A DNA stretch of 64,000 nt from Deinobacterium chartae (lineage in GTDB: Bacteria; Deinococcota; Deinococci; Deinococcales; Deinococcaceae): contig NZ_JACHHG010000006.1 in NCBI RefSeq assembly GCF_014202645.1, forward strand, positions 62,001 to 126,000, written 5' to 3'. Made by a program: the position numbers and the translations under genes. The notes beneath the pieces were generated by a model. That model was not told the DNA's origin, made no database searches, and saw only the letters and a list, made by a program, of their open reading frames with translations. Of the stretch, positions 24,687 through 35,569 are shown piece after piece; position 1 is the first letter of the stretch, and every line of letters begins with the position of its first letter.

Positions 24687-27155
24687 ATGAAACGCCTTAT
24701 TCTGACGGCCGCCCTCAGTGCCCTGCTGGGCAGCGTTGTCTTACCCGATCGTGCTGCGGCCCAGAGCGCGCCCGCCCCGCTCAGCATCCCGGTCAACCTC
24801 GAGGGGCCGCTGTTCGAGCTCAGAACCGAGCACTTCACGGTGCTGGCTCCCGCGCACGCCCGCTCGGCGGCCGAGCGGGTGCTGCGGGCCGCCGAGCGCA
24901 CCCGCGACGCGGTGGCCCGGCTGGTCGGGCACGCCCCGCCGCACACCTACTTGCTGGTAGACAACGAAACCGATGCCTTCAACGGTTTCGCGGTGCCCGG
25001 CCCGGACCCGAGCGTGCGCATCTTCGCGTCCTTTCCGCTGCCGTACCAGATCGGCCAGAACTGGCCGGACCTCGACGACAGCCTGGTTTCGCACGAGCTT
25101 GCCCACGTCGCGCACCTCACCGAGCAAAACGGCTTCCAGCGCTGGGTGCGCAGCCTGATCGGCCGCGTTCCCCTGCCCGGCTTCACCGGAGCGCGCATGA
25201 CCCCGGCATGGCTGCTCGAGGGGCTGGGCGTGTGGGTGGAGTCGCAGGCGGAAACCGGGGTATTGGGGCGCGTGCAGGACCCGTATACCCGCCTGATCCG
25301 CGAGCGTGCCGCCCTCGAGGGCCACTTTCCCAGCCTCGAGGAGGTTTCGATAGGGCCTTTCGAGCCTTTTCCGTACGGCAGCGCACGCTACGTATACGGC
25401 GGCGGTTTCGTGGATTACCTCGCCCGCAGGTACGGCAGCGAGGTCATCGCACGGCTGCTGCGCGTCTACAACGATGCCCCGGTGATCGAACCGTTTGAGA
25501 CGTCGTGGCGGCGAATGACCGGACACGACCTCGAGGCGGACTGGGCCGCTTTCCGCGCCGAGGAAACCGTCCGTGCCCGCGCGGCCGCCCCGGCTCCCCA
25601 CAGCGTGGCCGACACGCGCGGCAGCTACCTGGCTCCGGCCTTCGACGGTCGGCGGCTGGCATGGTGGGGCGGGGCACGGCTACAGGTGGGGGTATGGGAC
25701 GGCAGGCAACTGACCCAGCGGCGCAGCTTTGCCCTCGAGCGGCGACCCGCCAGCGTGGCCTGGCAGGGCGAACGCCTGCTCTACACCCGCCTGCGACCGG
25801 GCGTGCAGGGCGCTGTGTACGACGTGTACACGCTCGAGGGCGGGCGTGAGCGGCGACTGACCGACCGCGCCCGCGCCCGCCTGGTCGCCGCGACCCGCGA
25901 CGCGGCGTGGTACGTGCGCGACGACGGGGACACCTCGGGCATTTACACCCTCGGGGGCCAGGAGGTGTGGCGTGCGCCCGAGGGGGCCCACATCCTTTCG
26001 CTCGACGCGCGCGAGGGGGCGCTGCTCAGCACGCTGTGGCTGCCCGGCGGCCAGCACGCGCTGCTGCTCCACCTCCCCGGCCGCACCCTGCGCCTCGAGG
26101 CACCGGACGACGTGCTCGAGGCCCGCTTCACTCCGCAGGGCGAGCTGACCTACACCAGCGCCCGCACGGGCGTCCCGCTCAGCTACCGCTGGGGCGAAAC
26201 GGAACCGCTGGCGACGGTGGGCGGCGGAGAGTTCGGGGCACGGGCAGCGGGCGGGTGGCGGGCCTCGCTGAACCTGCGCGGCGACGGCTTCGCCCCGGTC
26301 ATCGTGCCGCACAGCGCACGTCCGGTCCCGCTGCGCGGACGCGACTGGGATCCGCCCGCACGGGAAGCGGCGCTCCCCCCTGCCGAGTGGCGCCCTTACC
26401 GGCCGTCTCCTCAACCCTGGGGACTGGCCCCCATCTCCCCCGCCGGGGTGGGCCTGAGTTTTTACGGCGGAGACCCGGCCCAGTTGCGCAACTACGCCCT
26501 GAGCGCCTACGTGGCGGGCGAGGGGCTCAACGCCTCGTTCAGCGTTCGCGAGCGGCTGGGGCGCGGACGAGATCTGACGGTGTACGCCGCCGGGTACGGG
26601 CGGGGCCTGCCCCGTTACGGTTACCTGGGCGCGCGCCTGGACCTGCTGCTCGACACGCCGCTCGAGGTGCCCCTCGAGGTGACCCCGTCGCTGCGCTGGG
26701 ACGGGCGGCACCTGTATCCGGGCCTGAGGGTGGGTCTCGACGACCTGGGCCGCGACGACTGGGGCTACGTGGTGGGGGGCTGGAGCCTGTTCGTCAGTGC
26801 CGGAACGCGCGGCATCGGCTGGGAGGGCGTGGGCAGTGCGCGCGGGTTCACGCTGGGTCTGGCGAGCGGTCCGGCGGGAACCTCGGCCGAACTGAACTAC
26901 CTGCGGTCCTTTCCGGTCGGGCTGCGCTACGGCGACGGCCTGCTCTCGCTCGAACGCGTCAGCCTGGTTCCGGCGCTGGGGGTGCGGCCCACGGGCGACG
27001 CCTACGCGTCGCTGGCCGTGTCGCTCGACGGCATGGCCAACTACCTGCAACCCATCCGGGCAGGCGCGCGCCTCGAGCTGCGCGGGTCCGGCTTCGGGGT
27101 GAACCTGTTTTCCAGCATTCCGCTGCCCGCCGCGAGCGACCTGCGGCAGCCCTGA
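24687..27155 (+). CDS. Secreted gluzincin-type zinc peptidase with beta-propeller and C-terminal beta-rich region
   Basis: The 822-residue protein starts with a signal peptide (MKRLILTAALSALLGSVVL, cut near AAAQ). Residues ~30-310 form a peptidase MA-like domain with the zinc motif HELAH at 136-140 and a third-ligand Glu near 178 (WLLEGLGVWVESQ). Residues ~315-560 show repeated short beta blades like TolB/WD-type propellers. From ~585 alternating beta strands with many aromatic residues (LSFYGGDPAQLRNYALSAYV, ending near VNLFSSIPLP) suggest an outer-membrane barrel or beta-sandwich. It probably acts at the cell envelope. Substrate unknown. Confidence 0.75.
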   Translation: MKRLILTAALSALLGSVVLPDRAAAQSAPAPLSIPVNLEGPLFELRTEHFTVLAPAHARSAAERVLRAAERTRDAVARLVGHAPPHTYLLVDNETDAFNGFAVPGPDPSVRIFASFPLPYQIGQNWPDLDDSLVSHELAHVAHLTEQNGFQRWVRSLIGRVPLPGFTGARMTPAWLLEGLGVWVESQAETGVLGRVQDPYTRLIRERAALEGHFPSLEEVSIGPFEPFPYGSARYVYGGGFVDYLARRYGSEVIARLLRVYNDAPVIEPFETSWRRMTGHDLEADWAAFRAEETVRARAAAPAPHSVADTRGSYLAPAFDGRRLAWWGGARLQVGVWDGRQLTQRRSFALERRPASVAWQGERLLYTRLRPGVQGAVYDVYTLEGGRERRLTDRARARLVAATRDAAWYVRDDGDTSGIYTLGGQEVWRAPEGAHILSLDAREGALLSTLWLPGGQHALLLHLPGRTLRLEAPDDVLEARFTPQGELTYTSARTGVPLSYRWGETEPLATVGGGEFGARAAGGWRASLNLRGDGFAPVIVPHSARPVPLRGRDWDPPAREAALPPAEWRPYRPSPQPWGLAPISPAGVGLSFYGGDPAQLRNYALSAYVAGEGLNASFSVRERLGRGRDLTVYAAGYGRGLPRYGYLGARLDLLLDTPLEVPLEVTPSLRWDGRHLYPGLRVGLDDLGRDDWGYVVGGWSLFVSAGTRGIGWEGVGSARGFTLGLASGPAGTSAELNYLRSFPVGLRYGDGLLSLERVSLVPALGVRPTGDAYASLAVSLDGMANYLQPIRAGARLELRGSGFGVNLFSSIPLPAASDLRQP

Positions 27156-27165
27156 GTTCTCTGCG

Positions 27166-27199
27166 CTACTGCAGGCGTTCTCCGCAACGCCTGCAGTAG
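27166..27199. terminator. 14-bp hairpin overlapping the 3' end of the K+ channel gene
   Basis: CTACTGCAGGCGTT (27166-27179) pairs perfectly with 27186-27199. It begins with the stop codon of the minus-strand channel gene and encodes its last residues, while lying 10 bp after the convergent protease gene. Probable terminator of the protease transcript. Confidence 0.55.
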
Positions 27200-27990
27200 C
27201 GGGCGTCCGCGTCGTGTTCGGGCAGGCCGCAACGCGCGCAAGGCGCTTGCAGCAGGGTTCGTCCGCGCACGCGCGCGAGGCTCACCGTCACGATGCCGGT
27301 GGGCACCGCGATGATGCCGTAGCCCAAGATCATCGCGAACGAGGCCAGCGCCTTGCCCAGCGGCGTCTGGGGCGCGATGTCACCGTAACCGACGGTCGTG
27401 AGGGTCACGATGGCCCAGTAGATGCTGGTCGGAATGCTGGTGTAGCCGTGCTCGGGCCCTTCGATCAGGTACATCAGCGTCCCGATCAGGGTCACCAGGG
27501 TCAAGACGACCGCCAAGAACACCGTGATCTTGGCGGCACTGGCCCGCAGCGCCCGGATCAACACGTCGGCCTCGCTGAGGTAGCGCACCAGCTTGAGGAC
27601 GCGGAAAATGCGCAGCAGGCGCAGGGCGCGCACCACCAGCAGGTACTGCGCGCCAGGCACCAGCAACGCCAGATACCCGGGAACGATGGAGAGCAGGTCC
27701 ACCGCTCCGAAAAAGCTGCGGGCGTAGTGCAAGGCGCGCCGGGCGGTGATCAGGCGCAGGACGTACTCCAGCGTGAACAGCAGCGTAAAGGTCCACTCGG
27801 CCTTCTGCAGCACGGGCCAGTAAGCCGCGCGGATCGGCTGCACGCTGTCGAGCATGACGACCAGGATGCTCGCCAGGATCAGCAGGATCAGGGCCAGATC
27901 AAAGGCGCGCCCGGCCGGGGTGTCGCTGTCAAAGATGATGTTGCCGAGGTTGACACGCCAGGGGGCTCGGGTATCGCCGCTCGTCCTCAT
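27166..27990 (-). CDS. Voltage-gated potassium channel (Kv/KvAP type) with C-terminal zinc ribbon
   Basis: A 274-residue channel subunit with six transmembrane segments. The S4 voltage sensor shows arginine at every third place (VRALRLLRIFRVLKLVRYL, ~127-145), and the pore helix is followed by the selectivity filter TVGYGD at 199-204. After S6 the cytoplasmic tail ends in a four-cysteine zinc ribbon (CARCGLPEHDADARYCRRCG, ~250-270). The ATG at 27990 is chosen because TAGACT lies seven bases upstream, making it leaderless; an upstream in-frame start would add 14 residues. Confidence 0.9.
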   Translation of the reverse strand: MRTSGDTRAPWRVNLGNIIFDSDTPAGRAFDLALILLILASILVVMLDSVQPIRAAYWPVLQKAEWTFTLLFTLEYVLRLITARRALHYARSFFGAVDLLSIVPGYLALLVPGAQYLLVVRALRLLRIFRVLKLVRYLSEADVLIRALRASAAKITVFLAVVLTLVTLIGTLMYLIEGPEHGYTSIPTSIYWAIVTLTTVGYGDIAPQTPLGKALASFAMILGYGIIAVPTGIVTVSLARVRGRTLLQAPCARCGLPEHDADARYCRRCGERLQ

Positions 27991-27997
27991 GTCCTGA

Positions 27998-28003
27998 AGT
28001 CTA
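27998..28003 (-). promoter_or_regulatory. -10 box TAGACT, leaderless K+ channel promoter
   Basis: On the minus strand TAGACT ends seven bases before the ATG at 27990. Confidence 0.45.
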
Positions 28004-28061
28004 TCCGCTGGCACGCCGCACTTCGTGCACAAATCCCGCAGTTAACCCCGTCGCCCCCGTC

Positions 28062-28087
28062 AAAAAAGCTCCCCGGTGCGGGGAGCT
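28062..28087 (-). terminator. Rho-independent terminator after the small 81-residue gene
   Basis: On the minus strand the 9-bp stem AGCTCCCCG/CGGGGAGCT with a 3-nt loop is followed by six T (28062-28067). It ends the glyQ-glyS-small gene transcript. Confidence 0.85.
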
Positions 28088-28113
28088 GGCGGTAGCAGGC
28101 CGACCCGCCAGGG

Positions 28114-28359
28114 TCAGCGTTTGCGGGCGCGCACGAGCTCACGGGCGCGCTGCGGGGTCACCCGCGCGAACAGGGCGCCGTTGATGCGCAGGTACGGCGC
28201 TCCCTCGAGGTCCTCGCCGCACTTGCGCAGCTGCAGTTCGAAGTCGCCGTCCGCGGACACACCGCCGGGCGAGATGCGCAGTTCACTGTAGATGATGTCG
28301 AGGATTTCCTCGCGGGTCGCAGGGTCAAGGCCGTCGGTGCAGAGTTCGATCAGGGTCAT
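28114..28359 (-). CDS. Small protein resembling the C-terminal half of a thioredoxin-like ferredoxin
   Basis: The 81-residue protein is preceded by a strong RBS (AGGAGAGG). Its second half (GAPYLRINGALFARVTPQRARELVRA) resembles the end of NuoE/thioredoxin-fold [2Fe-2S] ferredoxins, where a similar strand-loop-helix follows the last cluster cysteines. Only two cysteines (7 and 47) are present, not the four needed for a cluster, so any iron-sulfur role is doubtful. It follows glyS, but a terminator-like hairpin lies between, so it is read by read-through or from a nearby promoter. Real function unknown. Confidence 0.6.
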   Translation of the reverse strand: MTLIELCTDGLDPATREEILDIIYSELRISPGGVSADGDFELQLRKCGEDLEGAPYLRINGALFARVTPQRARELVRARKR

Positions 28360-28381
28360 AAAAGGCCTCTCCTGAAGCCGT

Positions 28382-28410
28382 AAAAGGCCCGCGCCGGGTG
28401 CGGCGCGGGC
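28382..28410 (-). terminator. Terminator or attenuator after glyS
   Basis: On the minus strand a 10-bp stem GCCCGCGCCG/CGGCGCGGGC with a 4-nt loop is followed by CCTTTTA. It lies 13 bases after the glyS stop and 22 bases before the small downstream gene. Confidence 0.75.
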
Positions 28411-28422
28411 AAGAGGGACAGC

Positions 28423-30501
28423 TCAGGCGAGCAGTTCCAGCGGAGCGATGCGGCGCACCGCGTCACGCACGCTGGCCAGCAGTCGCAGGCGGTTCTCGCG
28501 GGCCATGGGGTCGTCCACCATCACCATCACGCCGTCGAAGAAAGCGTCCAGGTCCGGTTTGATGGCGGTAACCGCCCCCACCGCTCCCTCGAGGTCCACG
28601 CCCGCCGCGCGGCGCGGCGCTTCGGCCAGATCCCAGGGGCGAAAGGCTGCCTTACCGGCCGCCTCGAGGTTGCGCACAGCCTCCTCGAGATGCGGGAGCG
28701 CGTCGATCAGGCGGCGTTCGGCGTCGTGCTCGGCGGCCTCGTGGCTGGGCTGGGCGGCCTGCACGTCCTTGGAGAGGTTCGCGGCGCGCTTGTAGAGCTG
28801 GGTCAGATCCTCGAAACCGGGCTGGCGGGCCATTTCGGCCAGCACCGCCACGCGCCACGCGGCGTCGTAGATGCTGCCGCTGGCGGCGCGGGCGGCGCGG
28901 ACCGCCTGCGGGGCGTAACCCTGGGCGGTCATCAGGGCGCTGAACCTCTCCCACAAGAACGCCTCGGCGGCCTCGAGGGCCTCGGGCTCCACGGTGACGT
29001 CGGCCTCGCGGTACTCGAGGGCGGCGAGTTGCAGCAGTTGCGCGACCGGCAGGTCAAAACCGAAAGCTCCGAGTTCGCGCACGGTGCCGATGCCCAGGCG
29101 GCGCAGTCCGAAGGGGTCGGCGCTGCCGCTGGGGCCCTTGCCCAGGCTGAAAAAGCCGGTCAGGGTATCGGCGCGGTCGGCCAGCGAGAGCACCGCGCCT
29201 TCGGGCACGCTGGGCAGCGGGTCCTCGGCGGTGACCGGACGCACGCCCTGTGCCAGCAGGTCTGCGACCTCGGGGGCCACGCCGGCGGTGAGGGCGTAGG
29301 CCCGGCCCATCACCCCGGCCAGGTCGGCGTACTCGTAGACCATCTGGGTCGAGAGATCGGCCAGGAAGTACTGCGTGGCCTCGCGCACCCGGTCCACCTC
29401 GAGGCGCAGGCGCTCGGCGAGGCGTACCGACAGGCGCGCCACGCGGCCCTGTTTGTCGAGCATGTTGCCCAGGCCCTTCTGGAAGGCCCGGCCCGCGAGC
29501 TGCTGGCGGTGTTCCTCGAGCGACTTGCGCAAGTCGGCGTCCCAGAAGAACTTGGCGTCCGAGAGGCGGCCGTCCAGGACCTGCACGTAGCCGACCAGCG
29601 GCACGCTCACGTCGGGCACGCGGTTGTTGGAGATCACCACGAAGCGGTTGCCCAGACGCTCGCCCACGCGCACCGGGAAGTAGCGCTGGTGCACGATCAT
29701 GGTCTCGGCCAGCACCTCGTCGGGCAGCGCCAGGTACTTGGGATCAAAGGTCCCCAGAATACCGAACGGGTACTCGACCAGGTTCACGACCTCCTCGAGC
29801 AGGGCCTCGCGGCCCTCTAGGGCCATGCCCTCCTCCAGGGCTGCCTGCGCGGCCTGCACGACCGCCTCGCGGCGCTCGCGCGGGTCGGCCAGCACGTAGG
29901 CCTCTCGCAGCTGCGCCTCGTAGCTGTCGGGCGAGCGGACCTCGAAGGCATCGGGAGCCAAGAAGCGGTGGCCACGGGTGCTGCGGCCCGCCTCGAGCCC
30001 GGCCACGCGCACCGGCACCACGTCCTCGTCGAGCAGCGCCAGCAGCCAGGCGACCGGGCGGACGAAGGCGCAGTCCTCGACCGCGCCCCAGCGCATCTTG
30101 CGCTTGGCGGGCAGGTCGCGCACCACGTCGGCGAGCAGGTCGGGCAGCACCTCGAGCGCCGGACGGCCCTCCTCCACAACCCGGGCGTACAGGTAGCCGT
30201 CGCGTTCGGTGAGCTGGCCCGCACTCAGGCCCAGCGAGGCGGCGAACCCGGCGGCGGCGCGCTCCCCGGCCTTGACCGACGGTCCACGCCGCTCGCTCTC
30301 GAGGCGGGTCTGGGCCGCAGCCAGACCGCGCACGCGCGCGGCGAGGCGGCGGGGGGTCGAGAAGAGCTCGAGGCTCTCCCAGCTCAGCCGCGCCGCGTTC
30401 AGGCGCTCGCCCAGCAGGTTGCGCAGGCCCTCGCGGCCCTCGTCCACGTAGAAGGCCGGGAGTTCCTCGGTTCCGATCTCGAACAGCAGGGTGCGGCTCA
30501 C
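28423..30501 (-). CDS. glyS: Glycyl-tRNA synthetase beta subunit
   Basis: The 692-residue beta chain of the tetrameric (alpha2-beta2) bacterial glycyl-tRNA synthetase. The N-terminus [15 protein letters not shown] and the segments [29 protein letters not shown] and [13 protein letters not shown] are diagnostic; the C-terminal HD-like and anticodon-binding region is present. It recognises tRNA-Gly and works with the alpha subunit encoded immediately upstream. Its ATG overlaps the glyQ stop by 4 bases (ATGA). Confidence 0.97.
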   Translation of the reverse strand: MSRTLLFEIGTEELPAFYVDEGREGLRNLLGERLNAARLSWESLELFSTPRRLAARVRGLAAAQTRLESERRGPSVKAGERAAAGFAASLGLSAGQLTERDGYLYARVVEEGRPALEVLPDLLADVVRDLPAKRKMRWGAVEDCAFVRPVAWLLALLDEDVVPVRVAGLEAGRSTRGHRFLAPDAFEVRSPDSYEAQLREAYVLADPRERREAVVQAAQAALEEGMALEGREALLEEVVNLVEYPFGILGTFDPKYLALPDEVLAETMIVHQRYFPVRVGERLGNRFVVISNNRVPDVSVPLVGYVQVLDGRLSDAKFFWDADLRKSLEEHRQQLAGRAFQKGLGNMLDKQGRVARLSVRLAERLRLEVDRVREATQYFLADLSTQMVYEYADLAGVMGRAYALTAGVAPEVADLLAQGVRPVTAEDPLPSVPEGAVLSLADRADTLTGFFSLGKGPSGSADPFGLRRLGIGTVRELGAFGFDLPVAQLLQLAALEYREADVTVEPEALEAAEAFLWERFSALMTAQGYAPQAVRAARAASGSIYDAAWRVAVLAEMARQPGFEDLTQLYKRAANLSKDVQAAQPSHEAAEHDAERRLIDALPHLEEAVRNLEAAGKAAFRPWDLAEAPRRAAGVDLEGAVGAVTAIKPDLDAFFDGVMVMVDDPMARENRLRLLASVRDAVRRIAPLELLA

Positions 30502-31391
30502 GCGCTCACCTCCGCCTGAGCCCGCTTGCGGTTTTCCACCTCGAGGTACACCTGGGCGGTCCGACTGGCGATGCGGCGCACCCGTCCGATGTAGGCCTGG
30601 CGCTCGGCGTGGCTGATTGCCCCGCGCGCGTCGAGCAGGTTGAAGGTGTGCGAGGCGCGCAGCACGAACTCGTAGGCCGGGTAGTACAGCTCGAGTTCGA
30701 GCAGGCGGTTGGCCTCGGACTCGAAAGCGTCGAACTGCGAGCGCTGGAACTCGGCGTTGACGTGGTTGAAGTTGTAGTCCGAGTGCTGGATCTCGAAATC
30801 GCGGCGCAACTCGCCCATGCTGACCGCGGGCGTGCCGGGCTGCGGGGCCGGAGCGTACTCGAGGTCAAAGCCGTGCTTCTTGCCCTGCAGGTACAGGGCG
30901 ATGCGCTCGAGGCCGTAGGTCAGCTCGACCGACACCGGGTTCACGTCGATGCCGCCCACCTGCTGGAAATAGGTGAACTGCGTGACTTCCATGCCGTCAA
31001 GCCACACCTCCCAGCCCAGACCCCAGGCCCCCAGGGTGGGGCTCTCCCAGTTGTCCTCCACAAAACGGATATCGTGCTTGGCCGGGTCGATGCCCAGGCG
31101 GTAGAGGCTTTGGAGGTACAGGTCCTGCACGTCTGCGGGGCTGGGCTTGAGGATCACCTGGTACTGAAAGTAGTACTGGAAGCGGTAGGGGTTCTCGCCG
31201 TAGCGTCCGTCGGCAGGCCGCCTCGAGGGGGCGACGTAGGCGGTGCGCCAGGGCTGGGGACCCAGGGCGCGCAGAAAGGTCGAGGGGTAAAACGTACCCG
31301 CGCCGACCTCGGTGTCGTAGGGCTGGGTAATGACGCAGCCCTGTTCGCTCCAGAAGCGGTCCAGCTCGAGGATCAGGTCTTGAAAGCGCAT
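30498..31391 (-). CDS. glyQ: Glycyl-tRNA synthetase alpha subunit
   Basis: The 297-residue catalytic alpha subunit activates glycine with ATP. Residues 1-25 ([19 protein letters not shown]) and the class II motifs ([58 protein letters not shown]) are nearly canonical, and length matches the family. It is first in the glyQ-glyS operon. A minus-strand extended -10 lies about 80 bp upstream; the leader between has no obvious T-box. Confidence 0.97.
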   Translation of the reverse strand: MRFQDLILELDRFWSEQGCVITQPYDTEVGAGTFYPSTFLRALGPQPWRTAYVAPSRRPADGRYGENPYRFQYYFQYQVILKPSPADVQDLYLQSLYRLGIDPAKHDIRFVEDNWESPTLGAWGLGWEVWLDGMEVTQFTYFQQVGGIDVNPVSVELTYGLERIALYLQGKKHGFDLEYAPAPQPGTPAVSMGELRRDFEIQHSDYNFNHVNAEFQRSQFDAFESEANRLLELELYYPAYEFVLRASHTFNLLDARGAISHAERQAYIGRVRRIASRTAQVYLEVENRKRAQAEVSA

Positions 31392-31470
31392 GTGTCTCCT
31401 GTTCCGGCCAGCGGTCGGATGTTCGGGTAGGTATGGGGCGGCCCGGGCCGGAGCCGGGGCGTACTAGAGG

Positions 31471-31479
31471 ATACTAGCA
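31471..31479 (-). promoter_or_regulatory. Extended -10 promoter of glyQS (TGCTAGTAT)
   Basis: On the minus strand TG-C-TAGTAT stands about 80 bases before the glyQ start, just after an AT-rich stretch (TTTAAAACG). A leader of about 70 nt follows. Confidence 0.5.
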
Positions 31480-31554
31480 CACGTTTTAAATGCCAGATGG
31501 GCTTAAGAGGCGTGCTGGAGCCGATTTGTGAGAGCGCGGATCAGCCAGAGGCGC

Positions 31555-31560
31555 TATAAT
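31555..31560 (+). promoter_or_regulatory. Consensus -10 box TATAAT upstream of clpC
   Basis: A perfect TATAAT starts a region of 246 bp before the clpC start codon. No -35 consensus at 16-18 bp is visible. A second, extended -10-like TGCTACACT lies at 31647-31655. This implies a long 5' leader for clpC. Confidence 0.5.
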
Positions 31561-31806
31561 GAAAGAACCCCGTGATAGCGTCGCCCGCCGTGTGTCTTGT
31601 TTGGGCGTCAAGTTAACGAACCCGACAAACGCGGGAACGCCCGCTTTGCTACACTGGGGGCATCAGGGAGTATCGGCAAGGGAGCGGTCCAGAGGGAGGT
31701 TTTCAATGGTGCTGCGCCATCCGATGTCCGAGAGAAGCAGTCTCTAAGCTTGGGGAACATCCGCCCCTAACAGTCTTCTCGTAAACGCCCTGAGGGGGTA
31801 CCCAAC
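31561..31806 (+). other. Long untranslated leader of clpC
   Basis: About 246 bases lie between the TATAAT box and the clpC GTG. They contain a second promoter-like element (31647-31655), a strong Shine-Dalgarno sequence GAGGGAGG with a 13-codon ORF (31706-31747), and short inverted repeats such as GAGAGAAGCAGTCTCTAA and GGGGAACATCCGCCCC. No tRNA or known riboswitch is recognised. The length suggests post-transcriptional control. Confidence 0.4.
31706..31747 (+). CDS. Possible 13-residue leader peptide (uORF) before clpC
   Basis: ATG at 31706 has GAGGGAGGT five bases upstream, one of the best ribosome-binding sites in the window, and encodes MVLRHPMSERSSL then TAA. It ends 59 bases before clpC. 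The peptide is Arg/Ser-rich with no clear run of one amino acid. It could be a regulatory leader peptide or a chance ORF. Confidence 0.35.
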   Translation: MVLRHPMSERSSL

Positions 31807-34035
<2,229 letters not shown>

Positions 34036-34041
34036 TTCCCA

Positions 34042-34093
34042 GCGCTTAACGCTCAAAGTCCCGCTCTTATGCGGGACTTTGAGCGTTAAGCGC
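34042..34093. terminator. 23-bp perfect hairpin between clpC and aminotransferase
   Basis: 34042-34064 pairs perfectly with 34071-34093 (loop TCTTAT) between two convergent genes. It probably terminates both, though a T-tract is lacking. Confidence 0.7.
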
Positions 34094-34129
34094 GCCGGAG
34101 GGCAGCAGGCGGGCCCGACTTCACCGAAC

Positions 34130-35491
34130 TCAGCGGACGGCGGCCAGCGCCTCGCGCACGATCTCGAGGCCCACCTGGGCTTCCTCGAGGGTCAAGATCA
34201 ACGGGGGGCTCAGGCGGATGCTGCTCTCACCGCAGTCGAGGTTCAGCAGGCCACGCTCGAACATCGCGACGCTCGCGGCGTCGCGGCGCTTGGGATCGGG
34301 GTTGCCCTGCTCGTCCACGAACTCCACGCCGATGAACAGTCCGCGGCCGCGCACGTCTCCGATGAACGGGTACTCGGCGGCGAGCTTGCGGAACTCGGCC
34401 ATCAAGAAGTTGCCGACCCGTTCGGCGTTTTCCATCAGGTTCTCGCCGCAGCCGGGGTGCTGGACCCGCCCCTCGAGCAGGTCCAGGGTCGCCAGGGCCG
34501 CGGCCGCCGCGACCGGGTTGCCGCCGAAGGTGCTGCCGTGGCTGCCGACCGGCCAGGTCATCACCGACTCCTTGGCGAGCATCGCGCTGATCGGCATGCC
34601 GCTGGCGATGCCCTTGGCGAGGGTGATGATGTCGGGCTGTACGTCGAAGTGCTGGAAGGAGAAGAACTTGCCGCTGCGGCCCATGCCCGCCTGCACCTCG
34701 TCGAAGATGAGGAGGATGCCGTGGCGGTCGCACAGTGCGCGCAGCTTGGGCAGGAAGTCGGCCGGGGGCACGATGTAGCCGCCCTCGCCCTGCATCGGCT
34801 CGATGATGATCGCGGCGACCTCGTCGGCGGGGATCACGGTCTTGAACAGGGTGTCCTCGAGGTACGAGAGCACCGCGTCACCGCAGGTCTCGGCGGTGGA
34901 GCCGAGCGGCGGACGGAAAGGGTTGGGGTAGGGGATGTGGCTGACGTTGGGCAGCAGCGGACCGAAGCCCCGCTTGTACTTGGTTTTGGAGCCGGTAAGG
35001 GTGATGGCTCCGTAGGTGCGTCCGTGGAACGAACCGATGGTGGAGATCACGTGGCTGCGCCCGGTGTGGTTGCGGGCCAGCTTGATGGCGGCCTCGACCG
35101 CCTCGGCGCCGCTGTTGCCAAAGAATGCGCGCCAGGGCTCGCCCGGACGGCGCACGTGCGCCAGCAGGCGGTCAGCGAGTTCGGTCACGCCCTCTTGCGG
35201 GAAATCGGTGAGGCACACGTGCATGAAGCGCGCGGCCTGCTCGGAGATCGCCTGCACGATGTGCGGGTGGTTGTAGCCGGTGGTGGAGACCGCGATGCCC
35301 GCCATGAAGTCGAGCATGGTGTTGCCGTCCACGTCGGTCAGCCACACGCCCTCGCCCTGGTGCGGCACGAAGGGAAAGGGGCGCATGTACGAGGTGGACA
35401 GCAGTTCGGCGTCCTTCTTGAGGATCTCGGTGGCCTTCGGCCCGGGCAGGGCAGTTTTGATTTCGGGACGGCGTGCGGAGGTGAGGGTCAT
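34130..35491 (-). CDS. Class III PLP-dependent aminotransferase (GABA/ornithine type)
   Basis: The 453-residue fold type I enzyme has the PLP-binding Asp in LLIFDEVQAGMGRSG, the Schiff-base Lys in ITLAKGIASG (about 293) and FFGNSGAEAVEAAIKLA. It resembles 4-aminobutyrate, ornithine and lysine omega-aminotransferases; related archaeal enzymes are amino-acid racemases. It lies downstream of lysine 2,3-aminomutase on the same strand, with AGGAG before the ATG, so it may act on beta-lysine or lysine. Substrate uncertain. Confidence 0.88.
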   Translation of the reverse strand: MTLTSARRPEIKTALPGPKATEILKKDAELLSTSYMRPFPFVPHQGEGVWLTDVDGNTMLDFMAGIAVSTTGYNHPHIVQAISEQAARFMHVCLTDFPQEGVTELADRLLAHVRRPGEPWRAFFGNSGAEAVEAAIKLARNHTGRSHVISTIGSFHGRTYGAITLTGSKTKYKRGFGPLLPNVSHIPYPNPFRPPLGSTAETCGDAVLSYLEDTLFKTVIPADEVAAIIIEPMQGEGGYIVPPADFLPKLRALCDRHGILLIFDEVQAGMGRSGKFFSFQHFDVQPDIITLAKGIASGMPISAMLAKESVMTWPVGSHGSTFGGNPVAAAAALATLDLLEGRVQHPGCGENLMENAERVGNFLMAEFRKLAAEYPFIGDVRGRGLFIGVEFVDEQGNPDPKRRDAASVAMFERGLLNLDCGESSIRLSPPLILTLEEAQVGLEIVREALAAVR

Positions 35492-35569
35492 GGGGGCTCC
35501 TAAAGAAGGGGGGCAGAAAGCGGAAGGCGGGGTAAAGCAGCGGGCAGCGGCCGGGTCGGGCCGCTCTTT

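Noticed and set aside
31559-31747. A 62-codon ORF beginning at the clpC promoter
   Set aside because: Its start overlaps the -10 box and has no RBS; only the last 13 codons have a good internal start, listed as a possible leader peptide.
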